From Flavobacteriales bacterium (lineage in GTDB: Bacteria > Bacteroidota > Bacteroidia > Flavobacteriales_F > PHOS-HE28): 64,000 nt of DNA. Both the position numbers and the translations under genes were made by a program. This document shows positions 17,903 through 25,834 of this stretch, in pieces. The stretch spans positions 186,001-250,000 of the forward strand of contig JADKHI010000001.1 in assembly GCA_016721825.1 (NCBI GenBank), read 5' to 3'. Below the pieces are notes generated by a model. That model did no database searches. It was not told where the DNA came from and saw only the letters and a program-made list of their open reading frames with translations. Numbering within the stretch: the first letter of the stretch is position 1; every line of letters begins with the position of its first letter.

Positions 17903-20284
17903 ATGACGAACCGGCTCTCTGGAAAGTTGTCCGGCCTGTGGACCAAGAAGTGGTTGATCATATCCGTATTGATCCTCAGCTCCTTAGCATGGGCGCGATG
18001 GTGGCCGATCGAACAGCTTTTCCACGTCCCCACCTCCACGGTCCTGCTGGACCGGAACGGTGAACTTCTGGGCGCTTCGGTCGCGGAAGACGGGCAATGG
18101 CGCTTCCCGCCCAACACCACTGTCCCGCCCCGCTTCGCCACTTGCCTGATCCAATTCGAGGACCGGCATTTCCAAGAGCACCATGGCATCCACTTTCCTT
18201 CCCTTGTGCGGGCCTTTCAACAGAACCGCCGCGCAGGCCATGTGGTCAGTGGTGGTAGCACCCTCACCATGCAGGTGGCCCGTTTGAGCCGCGGTGCCAG
18301 CCATAGGTCCTACGTGAACAAGTTGGTGGAGGCCTTGCTGGCGATCCGGATCGACCTGTACATGGAGAAAGAGGAAATACTGGCGCTGTTCTGCGCCCAT
18401 GCACCTTTCGGAGGGAACGTGGTGGGCTTGGAGGCCGCCGCTTGGCGCTACTACGGCCGCCCACCCGACCGCCTCAGCTGGTCCGAATGTGCCACGCTGG
18501 CCGTGCTGCCCAATGCTCCGTCCACCATCTACCCCGGCAAGGCACAAGAAGCCCTTCGCGCCAAGCGCGACCGGCTGCTGGACAGGCTTCTATTCATCGG
18601 CGTGATCGATGCCACGGAGTGGTCCCTGGCACATCAGGAACCGCTTCCCCAGCGCACGCTTTCCCTCCCCCAACGAGCCCCGCATCTACTTTCCACGTTG
18701 CGGTCCACTGGCCATGGAGGAGTGCTGATCCGCTCCACGATCGATGGGCACTTGCAGGATCTCACGCGTTCATCGATGGAACGGTTCGCGCCGCTACTGG
18801 CGGCCAACGAGGTCCACAATGCGGCCGCTCTGATCCTCGACATCCCAACAGGACAGGTGCTGGCCTATGCAGGTAATCTACAGGCGGCGGGCCCGGAGCA
18901 TGCTGGACAAGTGGACATCGTCAGGGCCCAGCGAAGCACGGGAAGCTTGCTGAAACCGTTCCTCTACGCCGATATGCTTGCCCACGGCGAACTGCTTCCT
19001 GACATGCTGGTCGCAGATGTTCCGACGCAGTATGATGGCTTTTCGCCACGGAACTACGATGAAGCCTACACGGGGGCCGTGCCAGCCTCTGACGCCCTGG
19101 GCCGGTCCCTGAACGTTCCGGCGGTCCGTGCCTTGCGCAAACACGGGATCGCTCCCACCCTGCATACGTTACGGTCCATGGGGTTCACATCCATCGGGCG
19201 GTCTGCCGACCATTACGGCCTCTCCTTGATCATCGGTGGTGCCGAAAGCTCCTTGTGGGAAATGTGCGGCGCTTACGCCAGCTTGGCGCGCTTGGAAATG
19301 AACTTCGGTCGGGGAGGGAACACCTACCGGGATGGTGACGTTCATCCTCCCCTGTTGGTGGCGAAGGAGCTCACGAATACCCACGCCAGCGAAGAGCCGC
19401 CCCCGCTAAGCGCCGCTTCCATCCACTTTACGCTGAAAGCACTGCGCGAAGTGAAGCGGCCTGATACCGAAGCCGGTTGGGAGCAATTCGCTGACCAGCG
19501 TGGCGTGGCATGGAAGACCGGTACAAGCGTAGGGCATCGCGATGCCTGGGCCATTGGCGTGAACGGGCGGTACTGCATCGGAATTTGGACAGGCAACGCC
19601 GACGGTGAAGGGAGGCCAGGACTCACAGGCACGCTGGCTGCGGCCCCCCTGCTGTTCGACCTGTTCGGGCGGCTTCCCGCGGCACCACCACCTGATGCGC
19701 CATTCGATGAACTCGTGAAGGAGCCCATCTGCCGCTGGAGCGGCCACAGGGCCGGGCCGGATTGTCCGCGGGTGGATACGCTTTTCATTCCCATCCCTGG
19801 GAAACGCACACCGGTTTGCCCCTACCACCTGACGATCCTTGTGGACGAGCCGGAACGCTACCGAGTGCAGCCTGGCATGAACGGGCATCGTACAGCCTGG
19901 GCTGTACTTCCCCCGGCCATGGAGCACTACTACGCCTTGCACGACCCTTCATACAGGCCATTGCCCGCTTACGCTAGCGGCATCAGTGAAGACCAGATGA
20001 CCATGGAGGTGCTTTACCCCGATCCCAATGCACGCCTATTGATCCCAACGCAGCTGGACGGCGCGCGTGGCAATGCTATTGTTGAGGTCGCCCATCGCCA
20101 GGACAAGGTGCATATTGATTGGGACCTGGACGGAGACTACCTCGGGCGAACGATCTCGGACCACCGCATGGCCATCTCGCCGCCGGACGGACCGCACCTG
20201 TTAACTTTGACGGACGCCAAGGGACACGTGCTCCACCACCGGTTCACCGTTGTGGCCTCATCCAGGGACCGACCATCCGAATGA
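17903..20284 (+). CDS. pbpC: Penicillin-binding protein 1C (bifunctional glycosyltransferase/transpeptidase)
   Basis: A 793-residue inner-membrane protein with one N-terminal transmembrane segment (WLIISVLILSSLAWARWW). The GT51 glycosyltransferase domain has catalytic Glu86 in FEDRHFQEHHG and the GGSTLTMQVARL motif. The transpeptidase domain has the active-site tetrad Ser348-Leu-Leu-Lys351 in STGSLLKPF, the SxN motif RSLNVPAV and the KTGTS motif. The C-terminal about 90 residues match the PBP1C-specific tail domain. I take the ATG at 17903; another ATG at 17870 would add 11 residues but precedes a -7-like CGACCTTTCG at 17875-17884. PBP1C genes are commonly linked to alpha-2-macroglobulin genes; one lies 5.4 kb upstream. 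The stop overlaps the start of the next gene (ATGA). Confidence 0.95.
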   Translation: MTNRLSGKLSGLWTKKWLIISVLILSSLAWARWWPIEQLFHVPTSTVLLDRNGELLGASVAEDGQWRFPPNTTVPPRFATCLIQFEDRHFQEHHGIHFPSLVRAFQQNRRAGHVVSGGSTLTMQVARLSRGASHRSYVNKLVEALLAIRIDLYMEKEEILALFCAHAPFGGNVVGLEAAAWRYYGRPPDRLSWSECATLAVLPNAPSTIYPGKAQEALRAKRDRLLDRLLFIGVIDATEWSLAHQEPLPQRTLSLPQRAPHLLSTLRSTGHGGVLIRSTIDGHLQDLTRSSMERFAPLLAANEVHNAAALILDIPTGQVLAYAGNLQAAGPEHAGQVDIVRAQRSTGSLLKPFLYADMLAHGELLPDMLVADVPTQYDGFSPRNYDEAYTGAVPASDALGRSLNVPAVRALRKHGIAPTLHTLRSMGFTSIGRSADHYGLSLIIGGAESSLWEMCGAYASLARLEMNFGRGGNTYRDGDVHPPLLVAKELTNTHASEEPPPLSAASIHFTLKALREVKRPDTEAGWEQFADQRGVAWKTGTSVGHRDAWAIGVNGRYCIGIWTGNADGEGRPGLTGTLAAAPLLFDLFGRLPAAPPPDAPFDELVKEPICRWSGHRAGPDCPRVDTLFIPIPGKRTPVCPYHLTILVDEPERYRVQPGMNGHRTAWAVLPPAMEHYYALHDPSYRPLPAYASGISEDQMTMEVLYPDPNARLLIPTQLDGARGNAIVEVAHRQDKVHIDWDLDGDYLGRTISDHRMAISPPDGPHLLTLTDAKGHVLHHRFTVVASSRDRPSE

Positions 20285-20799
20285 AGATCCTATTCGCTGC
20301 CGTGGGTTCTTCCATGGCCATTTCCCTTACGGCCCAGCCTGATACCCTTTATGTACCGAACGGCGGTACCATCGAAGCCCAGGCGGTCTCCTATGAGCCC
20401 CTTCAGGTTGCCGAACAGTTCAGGCGCATCGGCCATTTCACCAGCGACCCCACCAAGGTGGCCGTGCAGTTGGACTACAAGCAAGGCCGGCCGTGCGGCG
20501 TGTACAGGGCCTATTTCCCGGATGGGCGACCGCTGATCTTCGCCGTGTACGGAATGAACGGCCTGCATGGCGACTGGTCGGAGTATGACGAACAGGGCCG
20601 GATCACCGTAAAAGGCCAGTACCGCAACGGGCTTCGCGATGGCGTGTGGGCCTTCCGTGGTGAAGGCATCGTTGGGCACTACAAGAAAGGCCTGAAGCAT
20701 GGTAAGTGGAAGTACTACGAGAACGGAAGGGTCGTAGGCATGGAGAAGTACCGCAACGGTGAGCTCAAGAAGGGTTCCAGCATCCGCATCGGGCAGTAG
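20281..20799 (+). CDS. Exported MORN-repeat protein
   Basis: A 172-residue protein whose ATG overlaps the pbpC stop (ATGA), so translation is probably coupled. It has a short signal peptide (MKILFAAVGSSMAISLTAQ). The mature part contains repeated Gly/Tyr motifs of MORN type: KQGRPCGVYRAYFPDG, NGLHGDWSEYDEQG, NGLRDGVWAFRGEG and KGLKHGKWKYYENG. Database tools often label such proteins 'YwqK-family antitoxin', but no toxin is present and an exported wall- or membrane-associated protein is more likely. Coupling to pbpC suggests an envelope role; the specific function is unknown. Confidence 0.8.
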   Translation: MKILFAAVGSSMAISLTAQPDTLYVPNGGTIEAQAVSYEPLQVAEQFRRIGHFTSDPTKVAVQLDYKQGRPCGVYRAYFPDGRPLIFAVYGMNGLHGDWSEYDEQGRITVKGQYRNGLRDGVWAFRGEGIVGHYKKGLKHGKWKYYENGRVVGMEKYRNGELKKGSSIRIGQ

Positions 20800-20879
20800 C
20801 GGACTTAACGTTCATTAACGGCACTTGGGAACCCCCGGGGGCATTGGTCCGTTACATTCACATTCACTAAGCTTCGTCC

Positions 20880-22478
20880 ATGACCCTGTATTTCCGCCAA
20901 GCGCTCCTCTCCGTCCTCCTCTTCATCTGCCTGCAAGGGAGCGCTCAGGACCCTGTCTCGGTGAGCAAGCTTGACGCCTTGCTCTACCACATCGACCGCA
21001 TGTATGTGGATTCGGTGAACGATAAGGAACTGGTGGATAAGGCCATTATCAGCATCCTGGAGGAGCTTGACCCGCACAGCATCTACATTCCAAAGGAGGA
21101 ACTGGATGAAGTGAATGAGCCCCTCAAGGGCAACTTCGAGGGGGTCGGCATCCAATTCAACATCGTGCGCGATACCATCTATGTGGTGGACGCGATCGCG
21201 GGCGGCCCCAGCGAAAGGCTCGGCATTCGAGCGGGTGACCGGATCATTCGCATCGACGGTGAAACCGTGGCGGGTGTCAACTTCAAGAACAGCGATGTGA
21301 TGAAACGCCTTCGAGGTAAGAAAGGCACCAAGGTGGATGTGAACATTCTGCGCCGCAGCGAGCCGGAGCTGCTCGAGTTCAGCATCACGCGCGACAAGAT
21401 CCCCATCTACAGTGTGGAGGCCGCTTTCATGGCTACCCCATCCGTCGGTTACATCAAGGTGAGCCGTTTCAGTGCTACCACCATGAAGGAGTTCCGCGAC
21501 AAGCTGGACGAGTTGAAGCGGCAGGGCATGCAAGACCTGGTGCTCGACCTACAGGGCAACGGCGGCGGTTACTTGCGCACGGCCATTGAAATGAGCGACG
21601 AATTCCTCGGCGACAAGAAGCTCGTGGTGTACACCGAAGGCCGCTCAACGCCGCGCGAAGACACCTACTCCACCACTGAAGGTCGTTTCGAGAAGGGTCG
21701 GCTTGTGCTGATGGTGGATGAAGGCAGTGCCAGCGCCAGCGAGATCGTGAGCGGGGCAATACAGGATTGGGACCGGGGACTGATCGTGGGTCGTCGAACC
21801 TTCGGCAAGGGACTGGTGCAACGCCCGGTCATGTTGCCGGATGGTTCAGCTGTCCGCCTCACGGTGAGCCGGTACTACACCCCCTCCGGTCGCTGCATCC
21901 AGAAATCCTACGAGGAAGGTGTTGAAGCGTACCAGCGCGAAAAGGCGGAACGCCTCGGTAAAGGTGAACTGACCAGCGCGGACAGCATTCACCAACAGGA
22001 CACGGCCCGCTACTACACCATGCGCAAGCGGGTGGTCTACGGCGGCGGCGGGATCATGCCCGATGTCTTCGTTCCCATTGACACGTCGCTCAGTTCCGAC
22101 TACTTCGGGCAGATCGTGCGCAAAGGTTCGTTGAACACCTATGCGCTCACCTACACGGACGTGAACCGCGCAAGCCTGTTGCAACGCTACCGCAACCCCG
22201 ACCAGTTCAGGAAGGAGTTCAAGGTGGATGACAGCGTGACCGGCGGACTGGTGGCACAAGGTGAGAAGGACGGGGTGAAGCCGGATGCCGAAGGCCTGGC
22301 ACGCAGCAAACCCCTCGTGGACCTGCGCCTGAAGGCCTTGATCGCACGGGATCTGTGGGACACGTCGGCCTACTGGCAGGTGATCAATCCAGAGAACCCC
22401 GTGGACCGCAGCTTCCAACGCGCCTTGGAGGTACTGAAGGATGATACCTTCCAGCGCTTGGGCATGTCCGAACGTTGA
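20880..22478 (+). CDS. S41-family C-terminal processing peptidase
   Basis: A 532-residue exported protease of the Prc/CtpA family, which trims or degrades periplasmic proteins from their C-termini. A signal peptide (about 1-22, ending CLQGSAQ) is followed by an N-terminal helical segment, a PDZ domain (about 85-170, with GVGIQFNIV and GIRAGDRIIRIDG), and the S41 catalytic domain. The predicted catalytic dyad is Ser285 in GSASASEIV and Lys310 in TFGKGLVQ, with the usual 25-residue spacing. The C-terminal 180 residues form the extension typical of Bacteroidota members. A weak -7-like TACATTCA is at 20853-20860. The gene stands alone, 80 bases after the MORN gene. Confidence 0.93.
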   Translation: MTLYFRQALLSVLLFICLQGSAQDPVSVSKLDALLYHIDRMYVDSVNDKELVDKAIISILEELDPHSIYIPKEELDEVNEPLKGNFEGVGIQFNIVRDTIYVVDAIAGGPSERLGIRAGDRIIRIDGETVAGVNFKNSDVMKRLRGKKGTKVDVNILRRSEPELLEFSITRDKIPIYSVEAAFMATPSVGYIKVSRFSATTMKEFRDKLDELKRQGMQDLVLDLQGNGGGYLRTAIEMSDEFLGDKKLVVYTEGRSTPREDTYSTTEGRFEKGRLVLMVDEGSASASEIVSGAIQDWDRGLIVGRRTFGKGLVQRPVMLPDGSAVRLTVSRYYTPSGRCIQKSYEEGVEAYQREKAERLGKGELTSADSIHQQDTARYYTMRKRVVYGGGGIMPDVFVPIDTSLSSDYFGQIVRKGSLNTYALTYTDVNRASLLQRYRNPDQFRKEFKVDDSVTGGLVAQGEKDGVKPDAEGLARSKPLVDLRLKALIARDLWDTSAYWQVINPENPVDRSFQRALEVLKDDTFQRLGMSER

Positions 22479-22516
22479 TCGATCGTTAATGCTGCCAGTG
22501 CGGTCGTCCGAGTTGG

Positions 22517-22524
22517 TATTTTCG
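22517..22524 (+). promoter_or_regulatory. -7-like element for the DUF1573 gene (TATTTTCG)
   Basis: TATTTTCG lies 32 bases upstream of the ATG at 22557, in the gap after the S41 peptidase gene. The same octamer precedes the adhesin gene on the minus strand (17848-17855). Confidence 0.4.
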
Positions 22525-22556
22525 CCCTCCCAACAATCACACAACCTGTTCCTCCC

Positions 22557-23126
22557 ATGAAGGAAAACATCCAGATCGGTCTTCTCGTGCTCATCGCCGG
22601 CATGGTCGGCTACCAGATCGTAAGCCAGCACAACGCGCCGGCCCCGTCGGCCACCATGGCATTGAACGCGGCAGCCCCAGCGGCATCCAATCCCTTTGCA
22701 GAACCAGCGAAGACCGGCTTCGACCCCCTTACCCCTCCGGCTGCGGCAGCCACACCCGTGAGCGACAAGCCCCGCACCGCCGTCAACTTCTCCAAGAGCG
22801 AGCACGACTTCGGCAAAGTGATCTCGACCAGCGAGAACACATACAAGTTCGCCTTTACCAACACTGGAACCGAACCGCTCATCATCGAGAACGCGGTGGG
22901 TAGCTGTGGTTGTACTGTTCCTGAATACCCCAAGGCCCCCATTCCTCCGGGTGGCAGCGGCGAGATCAAGGTGGTGTACAAGCCGAACGGCCAGAGCGGT
23001 GCTCAGCAGAAGACAGTGACGGTGACCGCCAACACCGAGCCCAATCAGACCATCCTGCGCATCAAGGCCGATGTTACCCCGGACCCGAATGCTCCGAAGA
23101 CAGATGGCGCCACGGTGATCAAATAG
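22557..23126 (+). CDS. DUF1573-domain protein with N-terminal membrane anchor
   Basis: A 189-residue protein. Residues 5-24 (IQIGLLVLIAGMVGYQIVSQ) form a hydrophobic anchor or uncleaved signal. A long Ala/Pro-rich linker (about 27-80) leads to an Ig-like DUF1573 domain with the hallmark SCGCTVPEYP and the strand pattern NTGTEPLIIENA. The domain is widespread in Bacteroidota, and its biochemical role is not established. A related domain is fused to the end of the OmpA-like protein at 50730-52982. The gene ends at a strong hairpin terminator. Confidence 0.88.
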   Translation: MKENIQIGLLVLIAGMVGYQIVSQHNAPAPSATMALNAAAPAASNPFAEPAKTGFDPLTPPAAAATPVSDKPRTAVNFSKSEHDFGKVISTSENTYKFAFTNTGTEPLIIENAVGSCGCTVPEYPKAPIPPGGSGEIKVVYKPNGQSGAQQKTVTVTANTEPNQTILRIKADVTPDPNAPKTDGATVIK

Positions 23127-23148
23127 GCTGGATCGCCCTTTCCACTTG

Positions 23149-23178
23149 AAAGCCCCGTTCAGTTCTGGACGGGGCTTT
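23149..23178. terminator. Intrinsic terminator after the DUF1573 gene
   Basis: AAAGCCCCGT pairs with ACGGGGCTTT, with further CAG/CTG pairing inside, and is followed by TTGCTTG on the plus strand. It sits between convergent genes (ending at 23126 and 23186), so it may serve both. Confidence 0.85.
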
Positions 23179-23185
23179 TGCTTGC

Positions 23186-23428
23186 TCAGCCTTTCAGCAA
23201 CCCGTTGATGGCCTCGGCCAGCCTCAGGTCCTTCTCCGTCACCCTGTCGCCAGCATCATGTGTGGACAAGGCGATATGCACCTTGTTATACACGTTGCTC
23301 CATTCGGGGTGGTGGCCCATGCGCTCGGCCACCAAGGCTACCCGCGTCATGAACGCGAACGCTTCGCTGAAGTCAGCGAACTTGAGGGTGCGCACCAGCT
23401 TGTTATCCTGTTCGGTCCAGCCTTCCAT
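23186..23428 (-). CDS. 4a-hydroxytetrahydrobiopterin dehydratase (PCD/DCoH family)
   Basis: An 80-residue cytoplasmic enzyme that dehydrates 4a-hydroxytetrahydrobiopterin, recycling the cofactor of aromatic amino acid hydroxylases. The family motif with catalytic histidines, GHHPEWSNVYNKVHIALSTH, is intact, and the length is a little under the usual 95-110 residues, trimmed at the N-terminus. The ATG at 23428 lies three bases downstream of the stop of the S46 peptidase gene, so the two form an operon. No phenylalanine hydroxylase gene is visible in the window, so the pathway context is missing. Confidence 0.9.
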   Translation of the reverse strand: MEGWTEQDNKLVRTLKFADFSEAFAFMTRVALVAERMGHHPEWSNVYNKVHIALSTHDAGDRVTEKDLRLAEAINGLLKG

Positions 23429-23431
23429 GGT

Positions 23432-25624
23432 TCAACGGTGTATGGGCAGCTTGATGAAGGCTGGTTCACCCGTTGCTTGATGTGTAAGAACCATTTCGTC
23501 CACCAAGTGCTTGGCACCGCACACCTTGTCGATCACGAAGAGCACATAGCGGATGTCCACGGCGATGTTGCGGCACTTGGCCGGATCGAACTGGATGTCG
23601 CTCATGGTGCTTTCCCAGCTACGGTCGAAGTTGATGCCGATAAGCTCGCCTCGTCCGTTGATGACAGGGCTACCGCTATTGCCTCCCGTGGTGTGCAATG
23701 ACGAGGTGAAGCAGACGGGCATGCGGCCAGCCTCGCCATAGTCCCCGAAATCCTTCGCCGCATGCAGATCGAGCAACCGCTTGGGCACATCAAACTCGGC
23801 ATCACCTGCGCGGTACTTCTCCATGATCCCGTCCAAGTAGGTGAATGGCTCGTAGGACATGCCATCACGCGGTGTGCTTCCCTCCACCTTGCCATAGGTA
23901 AGTCGCAAGGTGCTGTTCGCATCAGGCCAGAAGGTCTTGCCTGGATACAAGGTCATCAAGCCCTTCATGTAGGTCCGCATGCCCGCTTCCACCCGATCAC
24001 TGGAAGTGGCCAGCTTGGGACGCACGCCTTCCAGAAAGCTCTTATAGAAGCTCTGCGACAAGGTGAACGCGGGATCTTTCGCGAGCTTCTTCAACGCCTT
24101 GGGAGACGGTGCGTTCAACAACTTGAACAAAGCCGTACTGTCGGTGAAGACGCTGCGCGCGTAGACATCGGCAACATAAGCATCCATGTTCCCCTTGAAG
24201 CGGATGTCAATATCCTGCAACGCCGGCGGCGCGTTCGCGGGATCCACGTTGCTCCGATAGATGGGTAAAAGGGCCTTGAAGATCCGTTCGTCCACGGTCT
24301 TATCATAGTCCTTGTAGAAACCTCGGGCTGCGCCCTTCAGGTGGTCCACTTCGGCTTGCAACTTGCCCGTAGTGCGCAGATCCTCCTGCCCAGTGATGAG
24401 ACCCTTGAACGCATCCGTGAAGCGCAGCAGCTCAGGTCCCACATACACGAACTCCGTGAACAGATCACGCGCCTTGGCCAGCGGTACATACTCCGTGTAG
24501 GCGAGCTTCAACTCATCAAGCGCCCCTTCGTAGACCGTGCCCTTCGCCTTGCTTCGGTAGTCCGCCTCTTGTTCACGCTTCCGATCCAGAGTGTGCAGTT
24601 CCGTAAGTCCGCGTAGTTCACCGATCCACTTCTTGTACGCGTTGCTGATGCCCTTCTGCTTGTCAGCATACTGGATGCGCTTACGGTCGCTGGACAACAT
24701 GGCCTGATCGATGATCGCGAGGCTTGCGCGCCGCATCTGGATCTTCAGCGGATCGCCGACCGTGGTGACGTACTCCACTGCATAGCTCGTGAGGTAGCGC
24801 TGCGTGCTTCCTGGGAATCCGAAGACCATATCGAAGTCGCCTTCCTTCACCCCATCCATGCTCACGGGCAGGCTATGCCGGGGGGTGAAAGGCACGTTCG
24901 TGAGCGCGAAGTCGGAGGGCTTATTATCGACACCCGCGTATATCCGGAACACACTGAAGTCGCCCGTGTGCCGGGGCCACATCCAGTTATCGGTATCGCC
25001 ACCGAAGTTGCCGATGGAGCCTGGGGGTGCCCCTACGAGCCGCACATCGCGGAAGGTCTCGGTGACGATGAGGTAGTAGCTGTTACCATAGTTGAACGGG
25101 CGTACGACAGCAGTATAGTGTGAACCCTCAACGGCTTCCTTGGTGATCCCGTCAGCGACCTTTGCGAAGGCCTCGCGTCGTTGCACTTCGGTCAACCCGT
25201 TCGGCAGCCCGGCAAGCACTCGCTCGGTCACATCCTCCATGCGAATGATGAAGGTGGCCGTAAGCCCATTGTTCCGAAGTTCACCAGCGTAATCCGCTGC
25301 CCAGAAACCATCCTTCAGGTAGTCGTGCTCCACTGAACTGTGATCCTGAATAGCACCGAAGCCGCAGTGGTGGTTGGTGAGGATGAGCCCATTCTTGCTG
25401 ACCACTTCCGCCGTGCAACCACCACCAAAGAGCACGATCGCATCCTTGATACTGGTGTGGTTCACAGCGTATATGTCGTCGGCGCTGATGCGCATGCCCA
25501 TGGTCTGCATATCGCTCTCAATACCTCCGAGCAGTGTGGGTAGCCACATGCCTTCGGTGGCCAGTACCATTAGCGAAAGGGTGGTGCAGGAGAGAAGAGC
25601 GGCAAGGCGGGGCGAACGGAACAT
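23432..25624 (-). CDS. S46-family dipeptidyl peptidase, probably DPP11-type (Asp/Glu-specific)
   Basis: A 730-residue exported serine peptidase that removes dipeptides from oligopeptides in the periplasm. It has an N-terminal signal and a chymotrypsin-like catalytic domain with an inserted helical domain in the middle. The triad is His86 (TNHHCGFG), Asp222 (PRHTGDFSVF) and Ser650 (GGNSGSPV), close to Porphyromonas DPP11 numbering (85/227/655). Arg668 is 18 residues after the Ser; as I recall, DPP11 has Arg at this place while DPP7 has Gly, so acidic P1 specificity is predicted. It precedes the pterin dehydratase gene by three bases. A -7 element TACCTTTC is at 25642-25649, 17 bases before the ATG. 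Confidence 0.93.
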   Translation of the reverse strand: MFRSPRLAALLSCTTLSLMVLATEGMWLPTLLGGIESDMQTMGMRISADDIYAVNHTSIKDAIVLFGGGCTAEVVSKNGLILTNHHCGFGAIQDHSSVEHDYLKDGFWAADYAGELRNNGLTATFIIRMEDVTERVLAGLPNGLTEVQRREAFAKVADGITKEAVEGSHYTAVVRPFNYGNSYYLIVTETFRDVRLVGAPPGSIGNFGGDTDNWMWPRHTGDFSVFRIYAGVDNKPSDFALTNVPFTPRHSLPVSMDGVKEGDFDMVFGFPGSTQRYLTSYAVEYVTTVGDPLKIQMRRASLAIIDQAMLSSDRKRIQYADKQKGISNAYKKWIGELRGLTELHTLDRKREQEADYRSKAKGTVYEGALDELKLAYTEYVPLAKARDLFTEFVYVGPELLRFTDAFKGLITGQEDLRTTGKLQAEVDHLKGAARGFYKDYDKTVDERIFKALLPIYRSNVDPANAPPALQDIDIRFKGNMDAYVADVYARSVFTDSTALFKLLNAPSPKALKKLAKDPAFTLSQSFYKSFLEGVRPKLATSSDRVEAGMRTYMKGLMTLYPGKTFWPDANSTLRLTYGKVEGSTPRDGMSYEPFTYLDGIMEKYRAGDAEFDVPKRLLDLHAAKDFGDYGEAGRMPVCFTSSLHTTGGNSGSPVINGRGELIGINFDRSWESTMSDIQFDPAKCRNIAVDIRYVLFVIDKVCGAKHLVDEMVLTHQATGEPAFIKLPIHR

Positions 25625-25641
25625 GGGAATGGTTGAAGGCC

Positions 25642-25649
25642 GAAAGGTA
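25642..25649 (-). promoter_or_regulatory. -7-like element for the S46 peptidase operon (TACCTTTC)
   Basis: On the minus strand TACCTTTCGGC lies 17 bases upstream of the ATG at 25624. It matches TATCTTTCGGC at 4693 in both sequence and spacing. Confidence 0.5.
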
Positions 25650-25834
25650 GTGGCCCGAAGATCCCCGGTCGGCTACGCGGCGATCCAGGACCATCGCCCC
25701 TCAGCCCCCATCGGCTTCAATGTCCAGCAAGGATCCGGTTCTGCCCACCACGGGAATACCATCGACCCGGGCATGCTTATGCGGTGTTGTCAAGAAGATC
25801 TTCTAGCTTGGAACTACTCAACGGACCTCTCTCC

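Noticed and set aside
17812..18189. Extended N-terminus of the minus-strand adhesin gene
   Set aside because: The extra 126 residues are antisense to pbpC, have no domain, and would place the signal peptide in the middle of the protein.
20281..20799. Label as a YwqK-type antitoxin
   Set aside because: The protein is exported and coupled to pbpC; there is no toxin partner, and MORN repeats alone do not imply an antitoxin.
20803..20820. Direct repeat TTAACG spaced by TTCA before the S41 peptidase gene
   Set aside because: Too short and only two copies; likely chance.
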